This document shows, one piece after another, positions 17,695 to 25,725 of a DNA stretch of 64,000 nt. The stretch covers positions 1-64,000 of the forward strand of contig NZ_JACCJY010000034.1 of assembly GCF_014596085.1 (NCBI RefSeq). Reading direction: 5' to 3'. The notes beneath the pieces are model-generated. The model made no database searches. It worked only from the letters and a program-made list of their open reading frames with translations, and was not told the DNA's origin. The position numbers were made by a program, and so were the translations under genes. This DNA comes from Azospirillum tabaci (GTDB taxonomy: Bacteria > Pseudomonadota > Alphaproteobacteria > Azospirillales > Azospirillaceae). Positions within the stretch are counted from its first letter, which is position 1, and each line of letters opens with the position of its first letter.

Positions 17695-17911
17695 CGCGGG
17701 AATCCCTGGGGAAGAAACCGTCGGATGGACCGCCCGTCCCACAGGACGGCGGCCCAGCCTGATAGAAGCATCCCGAAGGCCCAAATCCGCGCGCTGTCTG
17801 GTTCGTTCTGGCGTAGTCCCGCGGGGGTTTCGCGGGGATGGCCCGGAAGCCCGCCCCGCCGTGCGGAGAAGCCCGCAAATCCGGCGGGTTACCCCCTTGG
17901 TCCGAACTGGA

Positions 17912-18418
17912 TCATTCGCCGCCGCCGGCCTTCGCGGGTTGGGCGGCGGCAAGCGGCTCCTCGACCACCACCCCGCCGATCCCGGCGATGCGCTCGAAGG
18001 ACGGGCGGCGCGCCTCGGCCTGCCAGCGGTCGGCGAAGGCACCGGCGCGCACGCGGTGCCACTGCCCGCCGGCGGCGTCCATCGTCTCGACGATCTCCAC
18101 CGGCAGGCCCCGCCCGGCCAGCGCCGCCGCGAAGTCCTGGGCGTTCCCGGCGGAGCGGAACACGCCGAGTTCGATGGAGAAGCGCGCCGTGGGCGCCTTC
18201 ACGGTCGCGACCGGGCGGACCGGGACCGCGGCCGGAGCGGCCTTCTCCGGCTCCGCCTTCGCCGCCTCCTGCGGCGCGGCGGCGGGCGCGGCGTTCGCTT
18301 CGGCGGGCGCAGGGTCGTCCGCGGCGCCCGGCAAGCCCCCGCCCGCCAGGAAATAGCCGCCCGCGAAGGCCACCAGGAGGAGGAGCAGCGCCAGCACGCC
18401 GACCAGAAGTTTCTTCAT
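17912..18418 (-). CDS. membrane-anchored SPOR-domain protein (second copy)
   Basis: The 168-residue protein starts MKKLLVGVLALLLLLVAF (membrane anchor, about 3-22). An Ala/Pro/Glu-rich linker (about 25-75) leads to a SPOR domain (about 80-160; RFSIELGVFRSAGNAQDF then WHRVRAGAFADRWQAEA). The domain start closely parallels that of the first SPOR protein (IELG-F--A-NA--F), suggesting an old duplication. It is 10 bp downstream of the transglycosylase gene and belongs to the same transcription unit. Confidence 0.82.
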   Translation of the reverse strand: MKKLLVGVLALLLLLVAFAGGYFLAGGGLPGAADDPAPAEANAAPAAAPQEAAKAEPEKAAPAAVPVRPVATVKAPTARFSIELGVFRSAGNAQDFAAALAGRGLPVEIVETMDAAGGQWHRVRAGAFADRWQAEARRPSFERIAGIGGVVVEEPLAAAQPAKAGGGE

Positions 18419-18428
18419 GGCACCGCGC

Positions 18429-19028
18429 TCACGATTCCGGGCCGCCGCACAGCCGGCGCATCTCCGCCGTCTCGCGCTGGTAGCCGAGCCGCACCCGCCG
18501 GTCGAGCACGAGGCAGAGGTAGGTGTCCTGCGCCGTCGGGTCGCTGGCGTGGTAGCGGCGCACCGCCTCCGTCCAGGAACCGTGGCGGTCGTACAGCTCA
18601 CGCAGGAAGCGGGCGGCGTAGGCGACGTTGACCGCGGGATCGAGCATGTCCTCGCCCCCCGCGAAGGACCCGGCGTGCCAGCGCGTGTGGATCTGCATGC
18701 AGCCGACCGCCACGTCGCCGCGCAGGCCGCCCTCGCCGTCCTGCATCAGCCGCAGCGCCTCGCGCCGCGTCGCCGGATAGTGCGGGCGCCCCGAGACGTT
18801 CAGCGCCCAGGGCCAGGGCATCCCGGCCCGCCCGGATTCGACGACGCTCATGGCGTGCAGGATGCCCGGCGGAATGCCGTAGAGCGCCTCCCCGTTGCGC
18901 AGGTAACGGCTGCATTGGAACAGCGCCGGCCCACCGTCGGACGCCGGGGCCAGTTCCGCCGCCGCCGGACCGGCCAGCAGGGCGCCCATCAGGGCGAGCG
19001 CGCCGGCCAGGAGGCCACGCGCCCTCAT
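18429..19028 (-). CDS. lytic transglycosylase, SLT family
   Basis: The 199-residue protein has a signal peptide (about 1-24, ending GPAAA) and one SLT lysozyme-like domain (about 40-180). The catalytic glutamate is in SVVESGRAG. The GCMQIHTRWH motif replaces the usual GLMQ, and the WPWALNVSGR stretch marks the VirB1-like subgroup. Its task is to cleave glycan strands in the periplasm, probably to open the wall for the T6SS envelope complex. The ATG overlaps the end of the SpoIIE-like gene by 4 bp. It is followed by the two SPOR genes. Confidence 0.88.
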   Translation of the reverse strand: MRARGLLAGALALMGALLAGPAAAELAPASDGGPALFQCSRYLRNGEALYGIPPGILHAMSVVESGRAGMPWPWALNVSGRPHYPATRREALRLMQDGEGGLRGDVAVGCMQIHTRWHAGSFAGGEDMLDPAVNVAYAARFLRELYDRHGSWTEAVRRYHASDPTAQDTYLCLVLDRRVRLGYQRETAEMRRLCGGPES

Positions 19029-21061
19029 GCCCGCACCCGCAGGGCGACGCACAGCCGGTCCACCGCCATCGCGGCGCCGCCGCCATGCTCGGCCAGTCCG
19101 GCGGAGACCGCGGCAGTGACGCTCGCGGCGGACAGGTCGTCGAGGTTGCCGAGGATGCCGGTCAGCCGTGCCCGCCCGAAAGCGACACCGAAGCGGTTCT
19201 CGCCGTCCAGCAGCCCGCCGTTGCACAGCACCAGGGTGGAGGGCACCGGCAGGTCGAGCGCGGTTTCCACCGCCGTCATCGACGGATCGAGGCCGAGCGG
19301 CGGGTTGGCGGCCACCGGCAGGTCCACCACATCGCCGAAGCGCCGCAGCAGGAAGGGCTCCGGCACGCCGGCGGCGGCGAAGACCAGCCGGCGCGAGCGC
19401 GGCGACACGATGCCCATGGCGAGGCCGATCGACAGGCCCGCCGCGTTGTCCGCCGCCAGCAGCCGGTTGGCGCCGGTCAGGCAGGCCGCCGGCCCGAGCC
19501 CGGCCGCCGCCAGCGTCCGCAAGGCGGCGCGCGCCGTCACCGTCATGAAGCCCGCCGCCAAGCCGCCGCCCGACACCTGCCCGATCAGCACCACCAGCGA
19601 GCCGTCCGCTGTCAGGAAGAAATCGTAGAAGCTGCCGTCGAACTCCGCCGCCGGGCGCATCAGGCCGGACGCTTCCAGATCGGCCTCCAGATCGGGGGCG
19701 GTGGTCAGGTCGGGCGGCAGGATCGCCGCCTGCATGCGCCGGGCGATCTCGAACTGCTTCTGCAGCTCGACAAGCTCGGTGCGGGTGTCCAACGCTGACT
19801 GAAGCTGGCGGACCATGCCGTCGAGCGCCGTGTGCTGGTCGCGCACGCGCTCGGCCATCACCTCGAAGGCGACGGCGAGCGCGCCGGGATCGTCGGTGCG
19901 CGCGCAGGGCGTCCGGCCTTCCGACGCCGCCTCAATGCGGGCGAGGTCGGCGAGGAGTTCCAGCCGCCCCTGCTCCGGTAGGGTTTCCGACAGGCGCAGC
20001 ATCTGGCGGCGGATGAAGGACTGCTGGCGCAGCCAGTGGCGGGCGCGCCGCTCCTCGGCGTCGCGCAGCGCGCGGCTGCGGCTGCGGAAGACCTCCACGG
20101 TGCGGGCGAGCTGCCCGGCCTCGTCGGTGCGCTCCGCCCCCAGCACGGCGACGCCGGTGTCCCCCGCCGCCAGGGCCGACAGGGCGGACATCGAGGCGTA
20201 GACCGGCGTGAAGACGCGCCGGAAGTACCAGTCCAGCCCCAAGGTGCCCGCCACCAGCACCATCAGCACCACCAGGATGGCCGAGCTGTCCAGCAGGCTG
20301 TCGGCCATGGCGGCCAGCGTGGTCTCGCGCGCCATGACGAGGTACAGAGTGCCGTCCCCCTCCGTGCCGGCCACCTTGGGCAGGCGCAGCTTGCGCACGC
20401 CGTAGCCGCGGGCGCCGATGGTCGCCTGCACCTCCTCGCCGCGCTCCGCGGCGGGGCGCACGTCGGCCCAGGCCAGCGGTCCGGCGTGGCCGTACAAACG
20501 GCCGTCGCTGCCCACCAAGAAGGCGGAGCCGCCGAGGACGCCGGCCAGCGCTTCAAGGCTGCCCGTCAGCGGACGGATCGCGACCAGCGCCCGATCGGCG
20601 GGCCGCTGCGCGCCGAGGGGGCGGGCGAGCAGAAGCTGCGCGGCGCCGCCGGTCAGAACCAGACCGTCCTGCGTGTCGTTGCGGGCCAGCACCTGCCCGA
20701 TGCGCCGCTCGTCGAGAAGGCGGATCGGCTGGTCGGCCGGGACGGCGAGCAGGGTCTGGCCAGCGCCGTTGACCACCGTCGCCGCGGTGAAGCCCAGCGC
20801 ACCGAGCCGCTCCGCCGCCGCCGCCGCGTTGCCGCGCTCCAAAGCGTCGGTGAGGCGGGGATCGCCCACCGCCACCCGCGCGGCCGCGGCGGACTGGTCG
20901 AGCAGCCCTTCCCACAGCCGCAGGGTCATCCGCCCCTCATCCTCGGCGTGGCGGGTGGCCCCGCTCTCGATGCGCAGCAGGGCGAAGACCGCGGCGGTGA
21001 CGAGCACGGCGAGGACCACCGCGGCGGCGGCCACCGTCATGCGCTGGCGAAGACCGGTCAT
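19025..21061 (-). CDS. membrane sensor with HAMP and degenerate SpoIIE/PP2C phosphatase domain
   Basis: The 678-residue protein has a helix (about 8-29), a periplasmic sensor region (30-258), a helix (about 260-280), a HAMP-like linker (281-330), a helical/coiled-coil segment (to about 445), and a SpoIIE-type PP2C domain (446-678). Family enzymes need metal-binding aspartates in GGD-YD, GDVSG and TDG motifs. Here these read DGSFYD (475-480), GQVSGGG (494-500) and CNGGL (613-617), so Ser477, Gln495 and Asn614 replace three key aspartates. It is therefore probably a pseudophosphatase that binds rather than dephosphorylates. It overlaps its neighbours by 4 bp on both sides (19025-19028 and 21058-21061). 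Confidence 0.85.
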   Translation of the reverse strand: MTGLRQRMTVAAAAVVLAVLVTAAVFALLRIESGATRHAEDEGRMTLRLWEGLLDQSAAAARVAVGDPRLTDALERGNAAAAAERLGALGFTAATVVNGAGQTLLAVPADQPIRLLDERRIGQVLARNDTQDGLVLTGGAAQLLLARPLGAQRPADRALVAIRPLTGSLEALAGVLGGSAFLVGSDGRLYGHAGPLAWADVRPAAERGEEVQATIGARGYGVRKLRLPKVAGTEGDGTLYLVMARETTLAAMADSLLDSSAILVVLMVLVAGTLGLDWYFRRVFTPVYASMSALSALAAGDTGVAVLGAERTDEAGQLARTVEVFRSRSRALRDAEERRARHWLRQQSFIRRQMLRLSETLPEQGRLELLADLARIEAASEGRTPCARTDDPGALAVAFEVMAERVRDQHTALDGMVRQLQSALDTRTELVELQKQFEIARRMQAAILPPDLTTAPDLEADLEASGLMRPAAEFDGSFYDFFLTADGSLVVLIGQVSGGGLAAGFMTVTARAALRTLAAAGLGPAACLTGANRLLAADNAAGLSIGLAMGIVSPRSRRLVFAAAGVPEPFLLRRFGDVVDLPVAANPPLGLDPSMTAVETALDLPVPSTLVLCNGGLLDGENRFGVAFGRARLTGILGNLDDLSAASVTAAVSAGLAEHGGGAAMAVDRLCVALRVRA

Positions 21062-23001
21062 CGCGCGGCCTCCCCTTCGACCGGGACGCGCCGGCGTGGC
21101 GTGGCGTGGCGCCACAGGGCCAGCGCCAGCGGCGGCAGCGCGGCGATCCCGGCGAGCAGGGCGAGCGAGGGCAAACTGCCGGAAGCCACCACCGTGTTGC
21201 TCCCGCCAACCAGCCACAGCACGCCGAGCGTTCCGGCCAGGGTCAGCGCGGCGCGGACCGCGGTCAGCCCACCCCATTCCCCGGACGCCGCAAAGCCGGC
21301 GTGCCCGGCGCCGAGAGCCGCGGCGGCGCTCAGCGCGACGACGGTTCCCGGTTCCACCGGGCCGAGCGCCAGAAGAAGCCCGACCACAGCCGTTCCGCCC
21401 AAACTCAGCAGCGCCGCCCCGCTCCGCGGGACCAGCACCGCGACCAGCGCGGCGCTGAGCCAAGCCGGAGCCGCGTGCAGCCAGAAGAGTTCAGCGACCC
21501 GTCGGGCATCCATCGCCCCGCCGCCGTCGGCCCGGCTCAGCGCCGCCAAAGCGAGGGCGGTGACCAGCCACAGCGCCCAGCCCTTCGGCCGCAGCGTCCC
21601 GTCCGCCCACCAGCGGTCCACCGCCAGCAGAGCACGAAGGGTCACGCGCGGCAGCGTCAGGCCGGCGCGCCGCTCCAACCGGACGGCGGCCAGCAGACCG
21701 GCCAGTCCGGACAGCACCGCTCCGGCCATGAGAACGCCCGGCACACCGCCACCGAGGCACAGAACCGACAACCCCGTTCCAGCCACCAGACCGCCCGCGG
21801 CGGACACCGCCGGTCCGGCGCGCAGGCTTTCCGCGGCGGGCCGCACCGCCTGGAAGGGAAGCGCCGCCGCCAGCCCGCCCAGCACCGCACCGGCCAGCCA
21901 TACCGACATCGCGTCGCCCAGCCCGTTCAGCAGCGCCCAGCCGCCCAGCGCCAGCGCCCCCGCAATGGGTGTGCGGCGGCCGAGCGCGAAGGCGAGCGGC
22001 ACCGCCGCGGCCATGCCCAGAACCACGCCGCCGAGCGCCACGCCCGGCGGCAGGTGCCGCGCCGCGACCGCCGCGGCGACAGCCGTTCCCACACCCGCGC
22101 AGAAGGCGGTGGCGTAGGGCAGCGACCCAGCGTCCGGCGGGGCCAGCGCGGTCAGCCGATCGGGCGAGAAGCGGCCCAGACGCTCGATCCGCTCGATCAG
22201 CGGCGCCACCTCCGCCGCCGCATCCTTGTTGAAGCTGAGGTCGCGCACCTCGGCCAGATAGCTGCGCAGGCGGGCGAAGCGGTCGTTCACGCCCGTCACC
22301 ACCCGGTTCATCTCGGCCAGCAGAGTGCCGATCAGGCTCTGCTCCACCGGCGGGGCGATGCGGTCGTAAGCGGAGCGCGCGAGGTTGGCCTCCAGCGACG
22401 CCGCCAGCCGCAACGGCGTCGTCACCTGGGCATTCAGCATGGTGCGCAGCGCCAGCCCGCCGAGCGCCAAAGCGATGCTCAGCGCCACCGCGAAGTCGAT
22501 CAGGATGCGCGGCGCGTTGGCCGGCTGCGCCACGGCGCTGCGGCCCAGCAGGACCTCCCCCGCCGTCGCGGCGCCCTGGCGGATGGGAAAGCGTTGCAGG
22601 ACCAGCCCCAGCGCGGACCAGTCGGTCTCCGCCGGCACCAGCCGGACCGACAGGTCGGGGCGCGCCGCGTCGGATTTCTGGAACAGCGGGCGCCCGGCGC
22701 CGTCCACCACCAGGATCAGCTTGATCTCCGGGAAGACCGCGCCCGCCTCGCCCAGATAGTCGTCCATCCCGGCCATGCGGTCGAGCGGCAGGCCGAGCGC
22801 CAGCGCCTTTTCCAGGTCATGCGCGATGCCCGTCCCGACGATCTCGGCGCGGGAGGCGGTTCCCCGGTCGGCCAGCCCGGCCGCGGCGATCAGCGCCGCC
22901 GCCAGGGTGGCGAGCCAGGGCACGACGACCACCACGGCCATCAGCGGGATGAACCGCCGCAGCATCCCCCGATTGAGGAACGGCGTCGCCGGGCGGCTCA
23001 T
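21058..23001 (-). CDS. polytopic membrane sensor with Cache-like domain
   Basis: No named family was recognised for this 647-residue protein. It has a helix (about 17-42), a periplasmic domain (43-162) resembling a small Cache domain (LGLPLDRMAGMDDYL, then LILVVDGAGRPLF), a helix (about 165-187), and a HAMP/coil-like stretch (190-285). A very hydrophobic C-terminal half (about 290-630) holds roughly ten membrane helices, and a short basic tail follows. No kinase, cyclase or phosphatase domain follows the HAMP-like part. It is coupled by 4-bp overlaps to the Cache-like gene before it and to the degenerate phosphatase after it. Confidence 0.75.
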   Translation of the reverse strand: MSRPATPFLNRGMLRRFIPLMAVVVVVPWLATLAAALIAAAGLADRGTASRAEIVGTGIAHDLEKALALGLPLDRMAGMDDYLGEAGAVFPEIKLILVVDGAGRPLFQKSDAARPDLSVRLVPAETDWSALGLVLQRFPIRQGAATAGEVLLGRSAVAQPANAPRILIDFAVALSIALALGGLALRTMLNAQVTTPLRLAASLEANLARSAYDRIAPPVEQSLIGTLLAEMNRVVTGVNDRFARLRSYLAEVRDLSFNKDAAAEVAPLIERIERLGRFSPDRLTALAPPDAGSLPYATAFCAGVGTAVAAAVAARHLPPGVALGGVVLGMAAAVPLAFALGRRTPIAGALALGGWALLNGLGDAMSVWLAGAVLGGLAAALPFQAVRPAAESLRAGPAVSAAGGLVAGTGLSVLCLGGGVPGVLMAGAVLSGLAGLLAAVRLERRAGLTLPRVTLRALLAVDRWWADGTLRPKGWALWLVTALALAALSRADGGGAMDARRVAELFWLHAAPAWLSAALVAVLVPRSGAALLSLGGTAVVGLLLALGPVEPGTVVALSAAAALGAGHAGFAASGEWGGLTAVRAALTLAGTLGVLWLVGGSNTVVASGSLPSLALLAGIAALPPLALALWRHATPRRRVPVEGEAAR

Positions 23002-23750
23002 CGCAACACCTCCCCGTCGATGCGGGCGGCCTCGGTCTCCGCCGCGCGCAGCCCGGCCAGGACGGCGGACAGCGCCGGATCGCCCACCGCCACGGCGGCG
23101 GGCGCGTCGGCTTGGAGCTGCCGCGCCTCGGCAGCGTAGAAGGCCGTCCGCTCCAGAACGGACCGGCAGACACCCGACAGCAGCAGCCGCGTGCCCAGAA
23201 CGGCGAGAACCCCGATGGCGGCGAGGAAAACGGCGGTGACCGTCGCCGTCTCGCGCAACGCGGCCAGAACCTCCACCCGCGCGTCCTGCTGCGGGGCGAG
23301 GCCCAGCACGGCGCCGGCGGGCTTGCCCAGGGCGTCGGCCACCGGCACGCCGACCAGCACGCCGTCATGGTCGGCGAGGTCCCAGGGCTCCGCCGGCAGC
23401 CCCGCGGCGCCGCCCATCCAGGAGGCCGGCACCGGCGTCCCCGCCGCCTGGGCGGTGGCGAACAGCACCGTCCCGCGCGGGTCCACCACATAGAGCCGCA
23501 AGCCCCCGCCGCCGGTGGACGCCACCTCGATCAGCCTTTGCAGATCGTTCTGGTCGGCGAGCGGAAAGCCGATGGCCGCGCGCTCCGCCGCGCTGGCGGC
23601 GACACGGCTGGCCAGCGCCGAGGCACGCGCGGCGATTTCCGCCGTGTGCGCTTCCGCCACCGCGTTGTGAAAGGCGAACAGGGTGAACGCCTGCCCGCCC
23701 ACGGCGCACAGCCACAAAACAAGCGCCAGACGCCCGAAACCGTAGAGCAT
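22998..23750 (-). CDS. Cache-like membrane sensor protein
   Basis: The 250-residue protein has a helix (about 7-27), a periplasmic domain (28-165) with GFPLADQNDLQRLI and LRLYVVDPRGTVLFAT (the beta-strand pattern of single Cache domains), a helix (about 168-192) and a short cytoplasmic helical tail with no output domain. The start at 23750 follows GGAGG at 7-nt spacing; the longer frame to 23894 would overlap the divergent gene. It is the first gene of the minus T6SS arm, reading away from the plus arm across a 142-bp gap (23751-23892) that should hold both promoters. No clear -35/-10 or sigma-54 site could be assigned there. Confidence 0.75.
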   Translation of the reverse strand: MLYGFGRLALVLWLCAVGGQAFTLFAFHNAVAEAHTAEIAARASALASRVAASAAERAAIGFPLADQNDLQRLIEVASTGGGGLRLYVVDPRGTVLFATAQAAGTPVPASWMGGAAGLPAEPWDLADHDGVLVGVPVADALGKPAGAVLGLAPQQDARVEVLAALRETATVTAVFLAAIGVLAVLGTRLLLSGVCRSVLERTAFYAAEARQLQADAPAAVAVGDPALSAVLAGLRAAETEAARIDGEVLR

Positions 23751-23892
23751 GGCCAGCCTCCCAAGGGTCCGGCTATAGCGGCTTTCCGTGGGAGCATCCC
23801 GTTCAGATTGGCCCAACTTGGTCTGATCTGCTTTTGCCGCTCCCCGGCCCCTGCGATACTCCCCCGGCGAACCAGAAAGGACGCGGTCCATC

Positions 23893-24207
23893 ATGAAGCA
23901 GGACGCCCGGCTGCACGCGATCCTCGCCCGGCTGCGCAGCGATTCCCCCGGCGAACGGCTGGCCGCCCTCTCCGCGCTGGAGCGGCTGATGCCCGCCGGG
24001 ACCTCCCTCTACGACGTCATCCAGGTCGGGCTGTTCTACACCGACCGCGGCACCGTCGCCCCCTCGCTGGTCGAGGAGGTCGACCGCCTGCGCGGCGAGG
24101 CGCAGGAGGCCACGCGGCGGGAGGAGCGGCAGCGCCGCCGCGTCCGGGCGCTGGAAGCCGGCATCCGCGCCGTGATGGAGGAGTTCCGCGGCGGCAAGGA
24201 CGTCTGA
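23893..24207 (+). CDS. small helical protein of unknown function
   Basis: The 104-residue acidic/basic protein begins MKQDARLHAILARLRSDSPG, then ERLAALSALERLM. This two-helix N-terminal pattern occurs in other alphaproteobacterial small proteins, including DUF2786-like N-termini. The second half (about 60-100) is highly charged and likely coiled coil. There is no signal or membrane segment. It is the first gene of the plus T6SS arm, 128 bp before the J-domain gene. Function is unknown; position suggests a T6SS accessory or regulatory partner. Confidence 0.65.
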   Translation: MKQDARLHAILARLRSDSPGERLAALSALERLMPAGTSLYDVIQVGLFYTDRGTVAPSLVEEVDRLRGEAQEATRREERQRRRVRALEAGIRAVMEEFRGGKDV

Positions 24208-24335
24208 CCGCCTTCGCTCCGCAACGGACGCAGTTCCGGCGGCGTGACTCCGGGAGTGGACCAACAAGGCGTTCCGCGGCGGCCCGCCATCGCACACCTT
24301 GCGGGGCATTACCGCCGTGCGTACCCGGAGGCCCT

Positions 24336-24971
24336 TTGCCCACCATCACAGCACCCTGTCAGCATGCCCTTTTCGCCGCCGTGGACTCCGCGGCGGCGGC
24401 GCGCGGCATGACGGTGCCCGCCCTGATCCGCTCCTGCCTGACGCTGGTCGGGCCGGAGGCGCTGACCCATCTGCCCGACCCCGGCAGCCCCGAGCCGGTG
24501 GACGTCTCCCACCGCACCGTGACGCTGAAGAACGGCGGCACCCGCCGCGTGCGGGTGGTGCCGAAGTTGCGGGTGCGCCACGACACGCCGCTGGACGCGG
24601 CGACCGTGCGCAAGGCCGCCTGGGTCGCCGCCACCATCGGCAACGACGACGGCGCGCATCTCATCACCGCGGGCGAGTTGAACGCCGTGGAAAGCGAGAT
24701 GAGCCGCTGCCGCCTGCGGCTGGAGCAGTTGACCGCGGCGCTGGAGACGCTGGCCTTCCGCCCGCTGCGCCAGCCGATCCGCAAGCCCTGGCAGGCCACC
24801 TACGTGCTGGGCTTCACCCACGAGTGGGGGCTGGACACGCAGACGGTCAACAGCCGCTTCCGCACGCTGGCCCCGATCTTCCATCCCGACACCGGCCTGC
24901 TGTCCAGCGCCGAGCGGATGAGTCAACTCTTGGAGGCCCGCAACTTCCTCTTGCAGCACCTTCGAAGCTGA
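24336..24971 (+). CDS. J-domain-like protein at the head of the T6SS plus arm
   Basis: The 211-residue protein has a C-terminal region (about 145-211) reading like a DnaJ J-domain: a helix RFRTLAPIF, the HPD triad (183-185), then a helix MSQLLEARNFLLQHL. The HPD triad of J-proteins stimulates Hsp70 ATPases, so a DnaK partner is plausible. The N-terminal part (about 1-70) and the charged helix (about 110-140) match nothing I recognise. TTG at 24336 is preferred because GGAGG lies 4 nt upstream; ATG at 24408 is an alternative. Neither a zinc-finger nor a Gly/Phe region is present, so it is not a classical DnaJ. Confidence 0.7.
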   Translation: MPTITAPCQHALFAAVDSAAAARGMTVPALIRSCLTLVGPEALTHLPDPGSPEPVDVSHRTVTLKNGGTRRVRVVPKLRVRHDTPLDAATVRKAAWVAATIGNDDGAHLITAGELNAVESEMSRCRLRLEQLTAALETLAFRPLRQPIRKPWQATYVLGFTHEWGLDTQTVNSRFRTLAPIFHPDTGLLSSAERMSQLLEARNFLLQHLRS

Positions 24972-25000
24972 GCGGGCGATGCTTCGTACGCCGGACATTC

Positions 25001-25015
25001 CCTCCGAAACGGAGG
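25001..25015. promoter_or_regulatory. perfect inverted repeat upstream of tssB
   Basis: CCTCCG-AAA-CGGAGG is a perfect 6-bp inverted repeat in the 168-bp gap between the J-domain gene and tssB. It could be a weak intrinsic hairpin ending the J-domain transcript or a regulator site for tssB. There is no T-run, so a strong terminator is unlikely. Confidence 0.4.
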
Positions 25016-25139
25016 TGTTCCGGGGCGATGTCGTCCAATTGGGGTCCATCTCGGCTGGCCTCCGCGGGGGTGCCTTTCGAATGATGGCGAAGCTCGACAG
25101 CCGGCGCGCGACGCGCACAACCCTATGAGGTCGTCAGAT

Positions 25140-25676
25140 ATGAGCGAGAGCAGTCAGAAGAAGTTGGAGCGCGTCCGCCCGCCGCGGGTGAAGCTCACCT
25201 ACGAGGTCCACACCGGCGGCGCCCAGGAGATGAAGGAGCTGCCCTTCCTGGTCGGCATCCTGGCCGATCTCAGCGGCAAGCCGGAGAAGCCCCTTCCCAA
25301 GCTGAAGGAGCGCAAGTTCGTCGAGATCGACCGCGACAACTTCAACGACGTGATGGCCTCCGTCGGGCCGCGCCTCGCCTTCCAGGTGGACAACAAGCTG
25401 CAGGAGGACGGCGGCAAGCTGAACATCCTGCTGAACATGCGCCACATGGACGATTTCCAGCCGGTGGAGGTGCTGAAGCAGGTGCCGACGCTGAGCCGCC
25501 TGTTCGAAGCCCGGCAGAAGCTGTCGGACCTGCTGGCCAAGCTGGACGGCAACGACGAGCTGAACGGCCTGCTGAACGACGTCATCACCAGCACCGAACA
25601 GCAGGACGAGCTGAAGAAGCTCCTCGGCCCGGTGGCCGGCACCCCGGCCGGCGAGCCCGCGGGCGAGCCCGCCTGA
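25140..25676 (+). CDS. tssB: T6SS contractile sheath small subunit TssB (VipA)
   Basis: TssB and TssC form the contractile sheath. The 178-residue protein starts MSESSQKKLERVRPPRV, with the family signatures VKLTYEVHTGGAQEMKELPF and LPKLKERKFVEIDRDNF, and ends in an Ala/Gly/Pro-rich tail (about 165-178). ATG at 25140 is chosen; it is preceded by GAGG at 9-nt spacing, while the ATG at 25125 lacks a site. tssC follows after 49 bp. Confidence 0.95.
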   Translation: MSESSQKKLERVRPPRVKLTYEVHTGGAQEMKELPFLVGILADLSGKPEKPLPKLKERKFVEIDRDNFNDVMASVGPRLAFQVDNKLQEDGGKLNILLNMRHMDDFQPVEVLKQVPTLSRLFEARQKLSDLLAKLDGNDELNGLLNDVITSTEQQDELKKLLGPVAGTPAGEPAGEPA

Positions 25677-25725
25677 TCCCCCCTCCCGGTAAGCCCAACC
25701 AGAACCCCCTTCACGGAGCGAACAG

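Noticed and set aside
23751..23892. Sigma-54 promoter between the divergent T6SS arms
   Set aside because: No GG-N10-GC pair with TGGCAC/TTGC-like context could be found on either strand; similar strings had the wrong spacing.
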